A DNA stretch of 57,559 bases from an uncultured Burkholderiales bacterium (GTDB lineage: Bacteria > Pseudomonadota > Gammaproteobacteria > Burkholderiales > Burkholderiaceae_C). Positions within the stretch are counted from its first letter, which is position 1. Each line of letters starts with the position of its first letter. Positions 1 through 9,761 of the stretch are shown piece after piece. The stretch is from NCBI GenBank assembly GCA_903830725.1, contig CAIKVH010000092.1:1-57559 (forward strand). The letters are read 5' to 3'. Below the pieces are notes generated by a model, which searched no databases, was not told the DNA's origin, and saw only the letters and a program-made list of their open reading frames with translations. A program made the position numbers and the translations under genes.

Positions 1-2701
1 AGATCACAGAAAAAGGGATCGCCCAACTCTCATATAGTGCCGCCAGGCATAAAAATACAAACAAAATCGAAACTGTATACAAAACGGGAGCTTGACTGCC
101 AGAGCTACTCTCTTGATCGGAAATTCCCGTCCATTCATAGCCAATCCCTTCAGGTAGTTGTCCAACCAACTTCACCATCTCCTGTAAGGCTTCTCCTGAA
201 CTTTTACCAGGCGCTGACTGCCCCTGTATCTGGATCGATGGCAGTCCGTTGTACCGCTCCCTTCGGGGAGACGCATAGGACCAACGGCCAGTGGAAAAAG
301 CTGAAAACGGGACCATTTCACCTTTGTTATTTTTTGTAAACCACCGATCTATGTCTTGCGGGAGCATTCTTGAGTCGGCAGCGCCTTGCAAATATACCTT
401 TTTAATACGACCTTTATCGATGAAGTCATTAACGTAAGAGCTACCAAGAGCGGTGCTTATGTCGGTGTTTATCTCGGACAACGACAGCCCCAAGGATGTA
501 GCCTTGAGTTGATCAATGTCCAATCTGTACTCTGGCGTATCGTCTTGCCCGTTAGGCCTGACTGCAAATAAAATAGGGTCTTTGCTTGCAAGACCTAACA
601 ATTGATTCCTTGCTTGCATGAGCTTCTCGTGACCCAACGCAGCGTTATCTTTAAGTTGCAAATCAAAGCCGGATGCATTACCTAACTCAAGCGCAGCAGG
701 CGGTGCAAATGCAAATACCCGAGCATCCCTGATTTGACCAAATGCTTTCATTGCCCGACCAACAACAGCTTGAACACGTTGATCAGGCCGAGTTCTTTGG
801 TCCCAGGGCTTGAGTCTTACAAAGGCTAAGCCAGCATTTTGCCCACTTCCCCCAAAACTAAAGCCAACAACCCCGAACATCGTTTGAACATTCTCGGCCT
901 CTTCAACTAGAAATTGATGTTCAACAGCTTTCACGACTTCTAGAGTTCTCTCCTGGGTGGCACCTGCCGGTAAGACAATTTGTGAATATAAAACACCTTG
1001 GTCCTCATCAGGCAAGAAGCCTCCTGGCTGAAGGGCAAATAACACGCCCATTACAACAACAATCACCACGTAGATAATGAGATAAGGAGTAGATCGTTTA
1101 AGAATTTTTGCAACTATGCTTTGATATTTTTGACTATTATTTTCAAAAGATCTGTTAAACCAACCGAAGAAGCCACGTGTTTCAAGAGTCGCGCCTTTCT
1201 CAACAGGCTTTAGTAAGGTTGCGCAAAGAGCAGGAGTTAAGATTAAAGCGACGATAACAGATAAAATCATCGCAGACACAACAGTGATTGAGAATTGTCT
1301 GTAAATAACCCCCGTTGATCCGCCGAAAAAAGCCATAGGTATATAAACTGCAGATAGCACTAAAGCTATCCCAATTAAAGCTCCCGTAATCTGACCCATC
1401 GATTTTTGTGTCGCCTCTTTAGGGCTGAGACCATCCTCATGCATAACTCGTTCGACGTTCTCGACCACAACAATTGCATCATCCACGAGCAAACCAATTG
1501 CAAGGACCATCGCGAACATAGTGAGTGTATTTATCGAGTAACCAAAGGCGTTTAAAACAGCGAAAGTTCCCAACAACACTACAGGGACAGCAATGGTAGG
1601 AATTAATGTAGCCCGAAAATTTTGTAAGAATAGATACATTACTAAAAAAACCAGAACCACCGCTTCTAGAAGAGTTTTGACAACCTCTTCAATAGACAAC
1701 TTTACGTAAGGCGTAGTATCGTAAGCAACTACGGCTTTCATTCCAGGAGGAAAAAACTTGGATAGTGCCTCGATCTTGGCTTTAACTGCAACGGCCGTAT
1801 CTAATGCATTTGCTCCCGTAGACATTTTGATAGCAATGCCTGTAGCAGCATGAGTATTAAATCTAGCGAGAGTTCCGTAATTTTCACTACCCAATTCAAC
1901 TTTGGCAACGTCTTTAAGCAAAACTGCAGCACCTGATGGGTGTGTCTTAAGAATGATTTTTCTGAATTGCTCCGGAGTTTGGAGCCTACTTTGCGCTGTA
2001 ATTGTTGCATTAAGTTGTTGGCCTTTGACTGCTGGAGTACCACCCAACTGTCCTGCAGAGACTTGCGCATTTTGCGCTTGAATTGCACTTATTACATCAA
2101 CAGGGGTTAGTTTGAAAGCCGTTAACTTTGCCGGATCTAGCCATATTCGCATTGCATACTGAGCGCCGAACAAAGTTACGTCACCTACGCCCTTTACTCG
2201 ACTAATCGTATCCAAAACGTTTGCTGCCACGTAGTCAGCCAAATCAAATTGCTTCATGCTATCGTCTTCTGAGACAAAAGCCATGACCATTAAAAAGTTC
2301 TTAGTAGATTTCGCAACCGTCAGTCCCTGCTGCTGAACGACCTGGGGAAGAAGAGGCATTGCGAGTTGAAGCTTATTTTGTACCTGAACTTGCCCGATAT
2401 CAGGGTTAGTTCCATTATCAAGAGTAATCGTAATGTTGACGGCACCAGATGAATCGCTACTCGAGGACATATAACGAAGGCCGTCGATTCCCTTCATCTT
2501 TTGCTCAATAACTTGTGTTACTGAATCCTCGACAGTTTGGGCAGAAGCTCCAGGATAATTACCCGTAATTGAGATGGCCGGGGGAGCTATTGCTGGATAC
2601 TGGGCGACGGGAAGAGTAATGATGGAGATAACGCCTGCCATCATAATCACTATGGCAATGACCCAAGCGAAGATTGGGCGATCTATAAAGAAACGTGACA
2701 T
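1..2701 (-). CDS. RND multidrug efflux permease, AcrB/MexB type (3' end outside window)
   Basis: Inner-membrane proton-driven pump of a tripartite efflux system. The minus-strand frame is open from an ATG at 2701 to base 1, about 900 codons; family members are about 1,040 residues, so the C-terminal part lies beyond the window edge. It begins [17 protein letters not shown], the classic HAE1 start with the first membrane helix, followed by the porter-domain segments [10 protein letters not shown] and [13 protein letters not shown]. The region around codons 390-430 contains [16 protein letters not shown], the TM4 motif whose paired aspartates relay protons. It lies 15 bp downstream of the adaptor gene, so the two are surely co-transcribed. 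Substrates cannot be read from the sequence. Confidence 0.95.
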   Translation of the reverse strand, partial: MSRFFIDRPIFAWVIAIVIMMAGVISIITLPVAQYPAIAPPAISITGNYPGASAQTVEDSVTQVIEQKMKGIDGLRYMSSSSDSSGAVNITITLDNGTNPDIGQVQVQNKLQLAMPLLPQVVQQQGLTVAKSTKNFLMVMAFVSEDDSMKQFDLADYVAANVLDTISRVKGVGDVTLFGAQYAMRIWLDPAKLTAFKLTPVDVISAIQAQNAQVSAGQLGGTPAVKGQQLNATITAQSRLQTPEQFRKIILKTHPSGAAVLLKDVAKVELGSENYGTLARFNTHAATGIAIKMSTGANALDTAVAVKAKIEALSKFFPPGMKAVVAYDTTPYVKLSIEEVVKTLLEAVVLVFLVMYLFLQNFRATLIPTIAVPVVLLGTFAVLNAFGYSINTLTMFAMVLAIGLLVDDAIVVVENVERVMHEDGLSPKEATQKSMGQITGALIGIALVLSAVYIPMAFFGGSTGVIYRQFSITVVSAMILSVIVALILTPALCATLLKPVEKGATLETRGFFGWFNRSFENNSQKYQSIVAKILKRSTPYLIIYVVIVVVMGVLFALQPGGFLPDEDQGVLYSQIVLPAGATQERTLEVVKAVEHQFLVEEAENVQTMFGVVGFSFGGSGQNAGLAFVRLKPWDQRTRPDQRVQAVVGRAMKAFGQIRDARVFAFAPPAALELGNASGFDLQLKDNAALGHEKLMQARNQLLGLASKDPILFAVRPNGQDDTPEYRLDIDQLKATSLGLSLSEINTDISTALGSSYVNDFIDKGRIKKVYLQGAADSRMLPQDIDRWFTKNNKGEMVPFSAFSTGRWSYASPRRERYNGLPSIQIQGQSAPGKSSGEALQEMVKLVGQLPEGIGYEWTGISDQESSSGSQAPVLYTVSILFVFLCLAALYESWAIPFSVI

Positions 2702-2716
2702 ATTAATCAACCCAGG

Positions 2717-3904
2717 TTATTTTGGAGCTTTGTCACTTGACTTACTGATAGGAGCACCGGTCGATTTGGAGTCGTCAGCTACCGGATCCTTTGGCGCAGC
2801 CTGCGCTGGCCCACCTGGTTTGATTTTTTGTAGTCCATCAACAATTAACTGATCTCCCACACTTAAACCGCTTTTGACGACCCATTTATCCCCGATCGCC
2901 TCACCCAGCTCTAAAACTCGAAGCTCAACTTTTGATTCTTTGCTAAGTACGAGAGCCGTAGCGTTTCCACGTGCATCGTGAGTTACGCCTTGCTGGGGAA
3001 CAACTAGACCTTTTTCGTTGACACCCTCCTCCAACACTGCTCTTACAAACATTCCTGGTAATAAATCGTGCTTTGGATTGGGAAAAACGGCCCTAAGGGT
3101 AACGGAGCCCGTTCCTGGATCAACAGTAACATCTGAGAATTGGAATTTACCCTCAAATGTGTAAGGAATATTGTCATCTAGTATGAGCTTCATCTTCACG
3201 GAGTCTTTTCCTGCTCGTTTTAAAACACCAGAGTCAAGTGCTCGTTTGATTCGCATCAATTCAGCACTAGACTGGATCACATCAACATAAATTGGATCAA
3301 GTTGTTGAACAGTCGTTAATGCGTTTGGCTGATTCGCTAACACAAGTGCGCCAGGGGTTACGCTTGATATACCAACTCTGCCGCTGATAGGAGAAACAAT
3401 TTGTGTGTAGCCTAAGTTGATTTGCGTAGTTTGAAAAGCCGCTTGAGCCTGTTTATATGACGCATCTATATCATCATATTCTTGTTTAGATACAGCGTTA
3501 ATCTTGATTAATTCTTTATACCGCTCAGATTTGAGCTGAATACTTTGTAAATTGGCTTGAGCACTATCGAATGCTGCCTTATACAGGGCTGAGTCAATTT
3601 GGTATAGCACCTGACCTGCATTAACATCTCCACCCTCGGTGAATAATCTTTTCTGAACAATTCCATTAATCTGTGGACGAACCTCGGCGATTAGGTAAGG
3701 CGAAGTCCTGCCTGAAAGCTCGGTAAAAACGGAGATTTTCTGAGATTTGACTTCATATATTCCGACAAGAGGAGCAGAGGGCTGAACAGCTGTTGGGCCC
3801 CCTTTGTTGCATCCAGCAATAAGTAGGGGAGCAACTAAAGTCAAAATGGTTAGACAGAAATTTCTTGAAATTAATTCTACGGGGGTATTCTTTGGGCAAA
3901 GCAT
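2717..3904 (-). CDS. RND efflux periplasmic adaptor (MFP/HlyD family) lipoprotein
   Basis: Periplasmic adaptor linking the RND permease to an outer-membrane channel. The 395-residue length is typical of AcrA/MexA. The N-terminus has a hydrophobic stretch ending in a lipobox (LIAGC, Cys32), so the mature protein should be lipid-anchored. Segments typical of the family follow: AEVRPQINGIVQKRLFTEG (barrel-sandwich/lipoyl half), a coiled-coil hairpin around residues 110-160, and SPISGRVGISSVTPGALV (second lipoyl half). The C-terminus is Pro/Lys/Asp-rich. It heads the operon with the RND gene; no outer-membrane factor gene or TetR-type repressor is visible in the window. Confidence 0.94.
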   Translation of the reverse strand: MLCPKNTPVELISRNFCLTILTLVAPLLIAGCNKGGPTAVQPSAPLVGIYEVKSQKISVFTELSGRTSPYLIAEVRPQINGIVQKRLFTEGGDVNAGQVLYQIDSALYKAAFDSAQANLQSIQLKSERYKELIKINAVSKQEYDDIDASYKQAQAAFQTTQINLGYTQIVSPISGRVGISSVTPGALVLANQPNALTTVQQLDPIYVDVIQSSAELMRIKRALDSGVLKRAGKDSVKMKLILDDNIPYTFEGKFQFSDVTVDPGTGSVTLRAVFPNPKHDLLPGMFVRAVLEEGVNEKGLVVPQQGVTHDARGNATALVLSKESKVELRVLELGEAIGDKWVVKSGLSVGDQLIVDGLQKIKPGGPAQAAPKDPVADDSKSTGAPISKSSDKAPK

Positions 3905-4063
3905 ATAGATGAAAATATTAGGAAAAGGTCAATTTCCAATTTTAGGGCATGAATGGACTGATAACCGTTTGCCGAGGCACATAATCAACGCAATACCACC
4001 TAATTGCTTAGCCTTAATTGATTAATCTTTTAGCAGTGAGAGAGGTTAAACGGACTTTAAAAA

Positions 4064-4873
4064 TTATTGCTTTAGCAAAAAATGAGCAAATTCCGTAAAT
4101 CCCTCACCCCTCTCAGATTGAGTTATCCATTTTGGAGCATGCGCTAAAGTTGACTCATACCTCCTGACGTTAGCTACTCCAATAGAGTGGTCAAAAAATC
4201 CAAACATGGTATCGTCATTTAGCGAGTCGCCAATGAATATACTAGATGCAAGAATATCCTTAAGCTCAATCCCCATTAACTCCCTGATCATAGTTTTGGT
4301 TGTCGACAGCTTATCCCATGGACCCAGTGTGGCATTGATGTGAATGGAACTTATTTTCGTGCTCAATCCACACCCGTGCAAGTAATCTATGACCTCACTC
4401 AACTGAGGTGTTTGAGATTTATCCTTTTGCTCGCTAACAGAATCAAGCTCAATTGCTAAATCGTAAAGACGTGAAAATTGATCACTCGAAAGACAAAGAG
4501 TAGGAAATCGTTTTAACAATTTCTCCTTAATATTTGTCATTTTGTTAACAAACAAATGCTTGTCCAGTTCCTCAACAAATCCGCGAGTAATCAATCGCTG
4601 CGTCAACGGATCTTTGCGCATGTAAAAAGCACCGCTTTCACCTACTACGGCATGAACGGGCCACATCCTGGCGATACAGTCACACCACCCAGCAGGCCCC
4701 CCTGTTACGACGAAAACGTATATTCCAGCCCGGTTTAAATCACAAAGTGCCCTGTAACTAATAGGGTCTAGGCGCCCATGGGTCGTTATCGTATCGTCTA
4801 AATCGCTGAATACATACCGAATTGAACGTGCAACGTCTGTTGGAAAATCTTCTAAAGGCCTAAGGTTAAACAC
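4064..4873 (-). CDS. HAD-superfamily hydrolase (HAD-IIB/Cof-like phosphatase)
   Basis: Probable small-molecule phosphatase, 269 residues, cytoplasmic. HAD motifs are present: nucleophile motif I SDLDDTIT with Asp24/Asp26, motif II VVTGG (Thr57), a candidate motif III Lys193, and motif IV GDSLNDD at 215-221. The insert between motifs II and III resembles the C2B cap of sugar-phosphate phosphatases such as sucrose- or mannosylglycerate-phosphate phosphatase, but the substrate cannot be assigned. The start is a GTG. It follows the hydratase gene by 16 bp on the same strand, so they may form a two-gene unit. Confidence 0.85.
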   Translation of the reverse strand: MFNLRPLEDFPTDVARSIRYVFSDLDDTITTHGRLDPISYRALCDLNRAGIYVFVVTGGPAGWCDCIARMWPVHAVVGESGAFYMRKDPLTQRLITRGFVEELDKHLFVNKMTNIKEKLLKRFPTLCLSSDQFSRLYDLAIELDSVSEQKDKSQTPQLSEVIDYLHGCGLSTKISSIHINATLGPWDKLSTTKTMIRELMGIELKDILASSIFIGDSLNDDTMFGFFDHSIGVANVRRYESTLAHAPKWITQSERGEGFTEFAHFLLKQ

Positions 4874-4889
4874 AATAAAGCATCGCCGG

Positions 4890-5693
4890 TTAAGCCAACA
4901 AATTTAGTTTAAGTTGGGCGTTTTGAAAGCTAAATTTAACCCTCCAAGACTCGCCTGCATTCAAGGGCCAGGCATCGGTCCAAGTGCCTGTTGTAACAAC
5001 GTCTCCGGGTTGAATATCTGTGGCTCCGGGGCAACCTCTTAGTTCCTTGACAAAATAGTTCAATGCCTCCAGAGGGCTATCCAAAACATTTGACCCCTGC
5101 CCTGTTTCGACCAATTGATCACCCTTGAACAGCTCTGCACTGGCCTGGGCAAGTTGTTTTATCAAATCAGCAGCGTTACTTGAGAAAGAGGAAATATGCA
5201 GTTTCTCGCCAATCGCTAATTTAGCGTGTAACCCACTGTCAGCAACAGTCTCGGCAGCCGTAAATTTCCAATTGGGCCTGTGAGACTGAACAATCTCAAA
5301 ACCAGGCGCTAGCCAATCCAGGGAATCGTACAGATCCTGCAGACTGGCGTTTGCCTTGGGGGTAGCCTTAAACCCAAAGACAATCTCAGGCTCAAGACGA
5401 GGTTGACAAATATTTTGAAGAGAAAGGGTTGCCTGAGAATTGCTTGAGTAGGTTACTGTTGTATCCCAAACCGTGCCCCACATTGGAGCATAGACTTTGT
5501 ACAAATCCCATATTTTTCGATTGGTAAAACCGATCTTATAGCCTAGGGGTTTCTCACCTCTAGCCAACCTTAACGAGCGAACAGATAATGCGTCCTGATA
5601 CGCCTCTGAAACGAGGTAATTCCCGTCTAAGTCTAGTGCTGCCGGCCAGCAATGGCCAGAATCGTAATGGTTTAGCAATTCTTGAGGATTCAT
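4890..5693 (-). CDS. 2-keto-4-pentenoate hydratase / 2-oxohepta-3-ene-1,7-dioate hydratase family (FAH fold)
   Basis: Member of the MhpD/DmpE/HpcG hydratase-decarboxylase branch of the fumarylacetoacetate hydrolase fold, which adds water to 2-hydroxy-dienoates late in aromatic meta-cleavage. Family signatures include GYKIGFTNRK, PRLEPEIVFGF (metal-binding Glu residues), ADSGLHAKLAIG, GQGSNVLDSPLEALNYF and the C-terminal PGDVVTTGTWTDAWP. The upstream start at 5717 has no Shine-Dalgarno, while the ATG at 5693 is preceded by AAAAGGAC at good spacing, so I chose 5693 (267 residues). No other meta-cleavage genes are adjacent, so the real substrate is open. Confidence 0.85.
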   Translation of the reverse strand: MNPQELLNHYDSGHCWPAALDLDGNYLVSEAYQDALSVRSLRLARGEKPLGYKIGFTNRKIWDLYKVYAPMWGTVWDTTVTYSSNSQATLSLQNICQPRLEPEIVFGFKATPKANASLQDLYDSLDWLAPGFEIVQSHRPNWKFTAAETVADSGLHAKLAIGEKLHISSFSSNAADLIKQLAQASAELFKGDQLVETGQGSNVLDSPLEALNYFVKELRGCPGATDIQPGDVVTTGTWTDAWPLNAGESWRVKFSFQNAQLKLNLLA

Positions 5694-5817
5694 TTTAAAA
5701 GTCCTTTTTAATTCCATTAAAAGCTCAAATTTATTATAGACTTAACACAAGTCGCTTACATCACAACTATACTTAAGCGATCATGAGCTGTTAACATACC
5801 TGATAGGGGGTTTTTCA

Positions 5818-6423
5818 ATGAAACTATTAAGATTGCTGTCAAGTTCAATCCTATGTTTGCTATGCCTAGCTCCAACCTTTTGTAGTGCCCATCCCGGTCA
5901 CTCTGAATCATTTGACTTACTTACTGGTATGGCCCACCCATTTAGTGGAATAGACCATTTCCTAGTCATATTGCTAGTTGGCTTTTGGAGCGTACTCAGT
6001 TTTAAAAAACCGTGGTTGGGTCCTCTATCATTCGTTTTGGGCATGATCGCAGGATCAACTGCAGGACTCTTCACTGCAACAGCTCAATACCTTGAAGTTG
6101 CCATAGCTTTAAGCGTCATTATCACTGGCTTTGTTTTAGTTTCAAAGAGTAAATTCTCAGAGAACTTAAGCTCGGTTTTATTAATTATCTTCGGCGTATT
6201 CCATGGACTAGCTCATACAGGCTATTTACCTGTGATAACCAGTTTTAACGTAGGTAATATTTCAATGGATCTTTTGGGACTTGTTTTAGGAACCCTTTTT
6301 CTTCATATGACGGGTTTGTATATTGCAAAATTAACGATTCAGTCAAACCCGTTGATTACAAAAATAGCTGGAATTGCAACCACTTTATACGGCAGCTTTT
6401 TGTTGATACAACTGAGCCTATAG
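5818..6423 (+). CDS. hupE: HupE/UreJ-family nickel permease-like membrane protein
   Basis: Inner-membrane protein of 201 residues with a signal peptide ending near Ala-His (SAHPGHSES) and about six hydrophobic segments. The hallmark HPFSGIDHFLVILLVGFW near residue 40 is the HupE/UreJ motif, whose His/Asp residues are needed for nickel uptake in characterised members; GVFHGLAHTG near residue 130 is the second conserved patch. HupE genes normally sit inside hydrogenase operons. Here the gene stands alone about 33 kb from the hox/hyp locus, divergent from the hydratase gene. It plausibly supplies nickel to that hydrogenase; cobalt transport is the alternative. Confidence 0.88.
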   Translation: MKLLRLLSSSILCLLCLAPTFCSAHPGHSESFDLLTGMAHPFSGIDHFLVILLVGFWSVLSFKKPWLGPLSFVLGMIAGSTAGLFTATAQYLEVAIALSVIITGFVLVSKSKFSENLSSVLLIIFGVFHGLAHTGYLPVITSFNVGNISMDLLGLVLGTLFLHMTGLYIAKLTIQSNPLITKIAGIATTLYGSFLLIQLSL

Positions 6424-6426
6424 CCA

Positions 6427-6765
6427 CTACAAAACAGTTTCACCAGTCTCCCCAGTACGAATGCGATAGGCGCAAGGAAGATTCAAAACAAATATCTTTC
6501 CATCTCCTATTTTCGATGAGCGAGCGCTTTCTATAATAATCTGAATGACCTGCTCAGCAAATTCATCAGGAACAGCGGTTTCAATTTTCACCTTTGGCAC
6601 CCAATCGTAATAATATTCAGCTCCTCTGTATATTTCAGTTCTTCCTTTTTGGCGACCAAATCCTTCTACATTTGACACAGTCATACCGAAGTGGCCTCGA
6701 TCGGTTAAAGCTTTTCTAACATCGTCTAATTTGTGTGGCTTGATAATCGCTACTATTAATTTCAT
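6427..6765 (-). CDS. PII nitrogen-regulatory protein (GlnB/GlnK family)
   Basis: Trimeric cytoplasmic signal protein that senses 2-oxoglutarate and ATP/ADP. The ATG at 6765, preceded by GAGG, gives 112 residues, the standard PII length; a TTG one codon upstream is less likely. Conserved features are the N-terminal IIKPHKLDDVRKAL, the first PII signature in the T-loop, GRTEIYRGAEYYYDW with the uridylylated Tyr51 retained, and the C-terminal signature KIGDGKIFVLNL followed by RIRTGE. The T-loop tip carries three tyrosines in a row, where YMVDF or YVVDF is usual. It lies just after the PHA depolymerase gene and has no amtB or nadE neighbour, so its target is not obvious. Confidence 0.95.
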   Translation of the reverse strand: MKLIVAIIKPHKLDDVRKALTDRGHFGMTVSNVEGFGRQKGRTEIYRGAEYYYDWVPKVKIETAVPDEFAEQVIQIIIESARSSKIGDGKIFVLNLPCAYRIRTGETGETVL

Positions 6766-6773
6766 CAATTGCC

Positions 6774-7991
6774 TCAGGTGACGCTATGGGTCATAGAGCG
6801 GAGTACCGGATATATTTGAGCAGACCATCTTTTTCCACTGAAGACACCGTAATGTCCCACACCAGCCTGTAAGTGATGGATTTTCATATAGGCGGGAATT
6901 TTTGTACAAAGATCCTGCGCAGCAAGTGTCTGTCCAATTCCGCAAATATCGTCGCGTTCTCCCTCAACGGTTAATAAGAATGTTTTTCTTATGTTGCTAG
7001 GATTCACCAAACGGCCCTTAAATCTCATCTCTGCATTTGGTAGTTGATGTTTTTGAAAAATATTTTCAACTGTTTCAAGATAAAAATCAGCCGAAAGATC
7101 CATGATTGCAAAATATTCTCTATAAAAATCACGAATCAAATCGGCACGCTCATCCTCGCCTTTTATTCGGTGCTCCAAGAGATCTCTAAACGATTTTTTG
7201 TGTCGTTCTAAATTCATATTTAGAAAAGCAGTTAATTGCAAAAATCCGGGATAAACCATGCGTCCAGATCCCTTAAATTGAAGGGGTACGCTACCAACTA
7301 AATTTTGCTTAAACCAAGATATTGGTTTACTGATTGCTAACTCATTTACCTTTGTTGGATTGATACGCGTATCAATGGGGCCAGCCATTAGGATCAAACT
7401 TGCAGGTACGTGATCAGATTTATCCTCGGAAAGAATGCTTGCCGCTGCAAGGCATGCAACAGTGGGTTGACAAACCCCCATCAAATGTACTCCTGACCCC
7501 AGATGTGCCAGACAATCCATCACAGTTTGTATATAAGTGTCCAAACCAAATTCACCCTTGGATAGGGGTATGTCCCGGATGTTCAACCAATCCGTAATAT
7601 ACACATCGTGATCCTGAACCAAGGTCTGTATCGTACCTCGCAGCAAAGTCGCGAAATGACCAGACATTGGGGCTACAAGGAGTATTCGTGGTAAAACCTG
7701 ATTAACATTTTTCTTGAATCTGATGAGGTTGCAAAAACTCAACTCCAATACCTTTGATTCAAAAACTTCCACCTTTTGCCCACCCTCAACACTTATTGGT
7801 TCTATGTTGAACGGAGGGCAATGGTGAGTAAATCCCAAAAGTGCAATCTGCTCGTAATAAGCAGTCATTTTCCGAAGCGGACTTACACCTTGGTTGTCAT
7901 TCCAAGTCTGAAGCACCGTCTGAGCGCTCTCAGCAAAAAGCCGAACTGGGTCGCTCAAATTCGAAACAAGCTGATAATTTTGGTATAGCAT
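6774..7991 (-). CDS. phaZ: Intracellular polyhydroxyalkanoate depolymerase
   Basis: Cytoplasmic or granule-associated enzyme that mobilises stored polyhydroxybutyrate. A longer reading frame extends to 8174, but the family begins at MLYQ, so the ATG at 7991 (405 residues) is preferred. The nucleophile is a cysteine in the box GVCQP (Cys174 from this start), the hallmark of PhaZ1-type intracellular depolymerases that replaces the lipase serine. VYITDWLN and the C-terminal GERDDICG (catalytic Asp region) and GVGHYGVFSG (catalytic His) complete the triad. Nine bases separate it from the PII gene, so the two probably share a transcript. It is divergent from the GST gene. Confidence 0.92.
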   Translation of the reverse strand: MLYQNYQLVSNLSDPVRLFAESAQTVLQTWNDNQGVSPLRKMTAYYEQIALLGFTHHCPPFNIEPISVEGGQKVEVFESKVLELSFCNLIRFKKNVNQVLPRILLVAPMSGHFATLLRGTIQTLVQDHDVYITDWLNIRDIPLSKGEFGLDTYIQTVMDCLAHLGSGVHLMGVCQPTVACLAAASILSEDKSDHVPASLILMAGPIDTRINPTKVNELAISKPISWFKQNLVGSVPLQFKGSGRMVYPGFLQLTAFLNMNLERHKKSFRDLLEHRIKGEDERADLIRDFYREYFAIMDLSADFYLETVENIFQKHQLPNAEMRFKGRLVNPSNIRKTFLLTVEGERDDICGIGQTLAAQDLCTKIPAYMKIHHLQAGVGHYGVFSGKRWSAQIYPVLRSMTHSVT

Positions 7992-8142
7992 TTTAAAAAC
8001 TTTTAGGGTAAATGGAACCTCACACCTATTCATGAACATGCATTTCTCATGCCTAGATATGCCTCGGCTGACCCTAAAAAAAGCCGCGAGTGGCATATAA
8101 ATTGCAATAGCCAAGACTGACAAATCAAATAAAAGCGGGCAT

Positions 8143-8799
8143 ATGTCTAACTCAACACTTACCATTAGCAGCAAGAACTACTCATCCTGGTCGTTGAGGG
8201 GGTGGTTGATGGTTAAGATGTCTGGCATAGACTTCACAGAGGTTAGCGTCTCTACTGACTCCGCTGATGCTAGAGCAGAATTGCTTCTTCTATCTCCTTC
8301 CATATTGGTTCCAAGCCTCTCTCATGAAAAGGTTAGAGTTTGGGACACTCTGGCTATTGGAGAGTATTTGAACGAAATTGCACCAAAAGCAAACTTACTT
8401 CCGTCCAATCAAGTGCACCGCGCACATTGCCGTGCGATTTGCGGGGAAATGCATTCCGGCTTTTCTGCTCTAAGATCATCTTTGCCCATGAACATAAAAG
8501 CAAAAATGAAGGGATTTAAAGTTTGGTCAAAAGCACAACTTGATATCGATCGAATCACTGAAATCTGGAAAGATTGTTTACTTACATACAAAGGACCCTA
8601 CCTATTTGGTAAGCAAATGACCCTTGCGGACGCTATGTATGCGCCAGTAGTTTTACGCTTTAAGACTTACGGTATAAGTCTAACCCCCGCATGTATTAAA
8701 TATTGCGAAAAGATCATTTCCACCCCATTTATGCAAGAGTGGATTGAAGCAGCCCAGGCAGAGCCTGATGATATTGAAGAACTTGATGTGGAGTTTTAA
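8143..8799 (+). CDS. Glutathione S-transferase family protein
   Basis: Cytosolic GST-fold protein of 218 residues. The N-terminal thioredoxin-like half has SSKNYSSWSLRGWLMVK, where the SxxYSSWSLR pattern supplies the catalytic Ser/Tyr region, then PSILVPSL with the cis-Pro, and VWDTLAIGEYL for the gamma-glutamyl site. The helical C-terminal half carries LFGKQMTLADAMYAPVVLR, the usual N-capping motif. This subgroup is close to the YfcF/maleylacetoacetate-isomerase-like GSTs; substrate unknown. The start codon overlaps nothing, and the cupin gene follows after 2 bp, implying translational coupling. Confidence 0.88.
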   Translation: MSNSTLTISSKNYSSWSLRGWLMVKMSGIDFTEVSVSTDSADARAELLLLSPSILVPSLSHEKVRVWDTLAIGEYLNEIAPKANLLPSNQVHRAHCRAICGEMHSGFSALRSSLPMNIKAKMKGFKVWSKAQLDIDRITEIWKDCLLTYKGPYLFGKQMTLADAMYAPVVLRFKTYGISLTPACIKYCEKIISTPFMQEWIEAAQAEPDDIEELDVEF

Positions 8800-8801
8800 T
8801 C

Positions 8802-9236
8802 ATGAGTGAAATTGCAACTTTTGTAAGCGATACTGAATTTTCACACGTAAAAAAAGAAGACACAAAATTTCTCAAAGGAGGATTGAGAGATTTTTTCCTC
8901 TACAAAGACCTTGGAGTAGCAGCGGCAACTAGGGGCAAAGTGATAGCACATATTGCCAAAGCAAATCTTCCCCCAGAAGATGGAACGGGTTGGCACTACC
9001 ATGTCGCCGAGTTTCAAATCGTGTATATGCTTAAAGGGTGGGCAAGATTCATGTACGAGGACAAGGTGACTTTAGTGGCAGAGGGAGACTGCGTCCACCA
9101 GCGACCGGGAATCGTACATTACCTATTTGATTATTCACCTGATATGGAATACTTGGAAATTGTTGGCCCTGCCGATTTCGGATCCATCCCAGCAGAAGGC
9201 CCTTGCAAAGTGCCTCCAGTCACCCCCTGGGCCTGA
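8802..9236 (+). CDS. Small cupin-domain protein
   Basis: Single-domain cupin of 144 residues. The first metal-binding motif is visible as GTGWHYHVAEFQIVYMLKG (His65, His67, then an acidic/amide ligand), and the second motif as GDCVHQRPGIVHYLF, with His106 as the fourth ligand. Proteins of this size are often dioxygenases, isomerases or ligand sensors; no function can be assigned. The gene sits 2 bp after the GST stop codon and is convergent with the VOC gene, whose stop lies 20 bp away. Confidence 0.85.
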   Translation: MSEIATFVSDTEFSHVKKEDTKFLKGGLRDFFLYKDLGVAAATRGKVIAHIAKANLPPEDGTGWHYHVAEFQIVYMLKGWARFMYEDKVTLVAEGDCVHQRPGIVHYLFDYSPDMEYLEIVGPADFGSIPAEGPCKVPPVTPWA

Positions 9237-9256
9237 GAGGAGTTACAGTCGGACTA

Positions 9257-9730
9257 TTACTCCCCTATTTCACTCACTCGCTCCATCTTTGAATAATCTT
9301 CTCCCCCCCAAACTGGGGCCTCGGTAATTCCGAAGAAATTGAGTTCGATCATTACATTATTGGGATCTTTTAGGAATAGTTGATAGAGTTTAGACTCAGG
9401 GAAATATCTTGGGAAAAAGGATAAATTTATTGATTTGAATTTATCAATAAACTCTTGTGGCTCTTGAGCCAAAAAGGCAACATGATCGATCACACCAGTT
9501 TGTCCATTTGCCGCGTCATCAGTGGTACCTAGGTAGTATTTTTCTCGATTAGGTATGTTAGAGGGACCAAGGTGTACTTGAATCGATCCATTCACCCCAA
9601 GCCAGTACCCTGGGAAAGGAAAGTCTGGTCTGGGCATGATTGCAAAACCAAGAACGGAGATATAAAAATCTTTAGTCTTCTCTAGGTCCTGCGCACGAAT
9701 AAAGAAGTGATTGATAGAATGTACTGGCAT
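9257..9730 (-). CDS. VOC/glyoxalase-fold metalloprotein (dioxygenase-like)
   Basis: Vicinal-oxygen-chelate protein of 157 residues. The frame could begin at 9772, overlapping the upstream gene, but the ATG at 9730 has AGGG before it and gives the family N-terminus MPVHSINHFFIRAQDLEKT with the first metal His8. Further landmarks are FYISVLGF, GVIDHVAFLAQ with the second His, and DPNNVMIELNFF with the metal-binding Glu. Extradiol dioxygenases, glyoxalase I and fosfomycin-resistance proteins share this fold; I cannot choose between them. It follows the ModA-like gene by 31 bp and may be co-transcribed. Confidence 0.86.
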   Translation of the reverse strand: MPVHSINHFFIRAQDLEKTKDFYISVLGFAIMPRPDFPFPGYWLGVNGSIQVHLGPSNIPNREKYYLGTTDDAANGQTGVIDHVAFLAQEPQEFIDKFKSINLSFFPRYFPESKLYQLFLKDPNNVMIELNFFGITEAPVWGGEDYSKMERVSEIGE

Positions 9731-9761
9731 TTTTAGAAATTCCCTTGAAATGATTGATTGA

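Noticed and set aside
37-571. Two plus-strand frames of 100 and 61 codons
   Set aside because: They lie antisense to the well-conserved RND permease frame, and their products have no family features or ribosome sites.
9239-9263. Bidirectional terminator between the cupin and VOC genes
   Set aside because: The inverted repeat GGAGTTACAGTC/GACTATTACTCC has two mismatches, overlaps the VOC stop codon and has no T tract.
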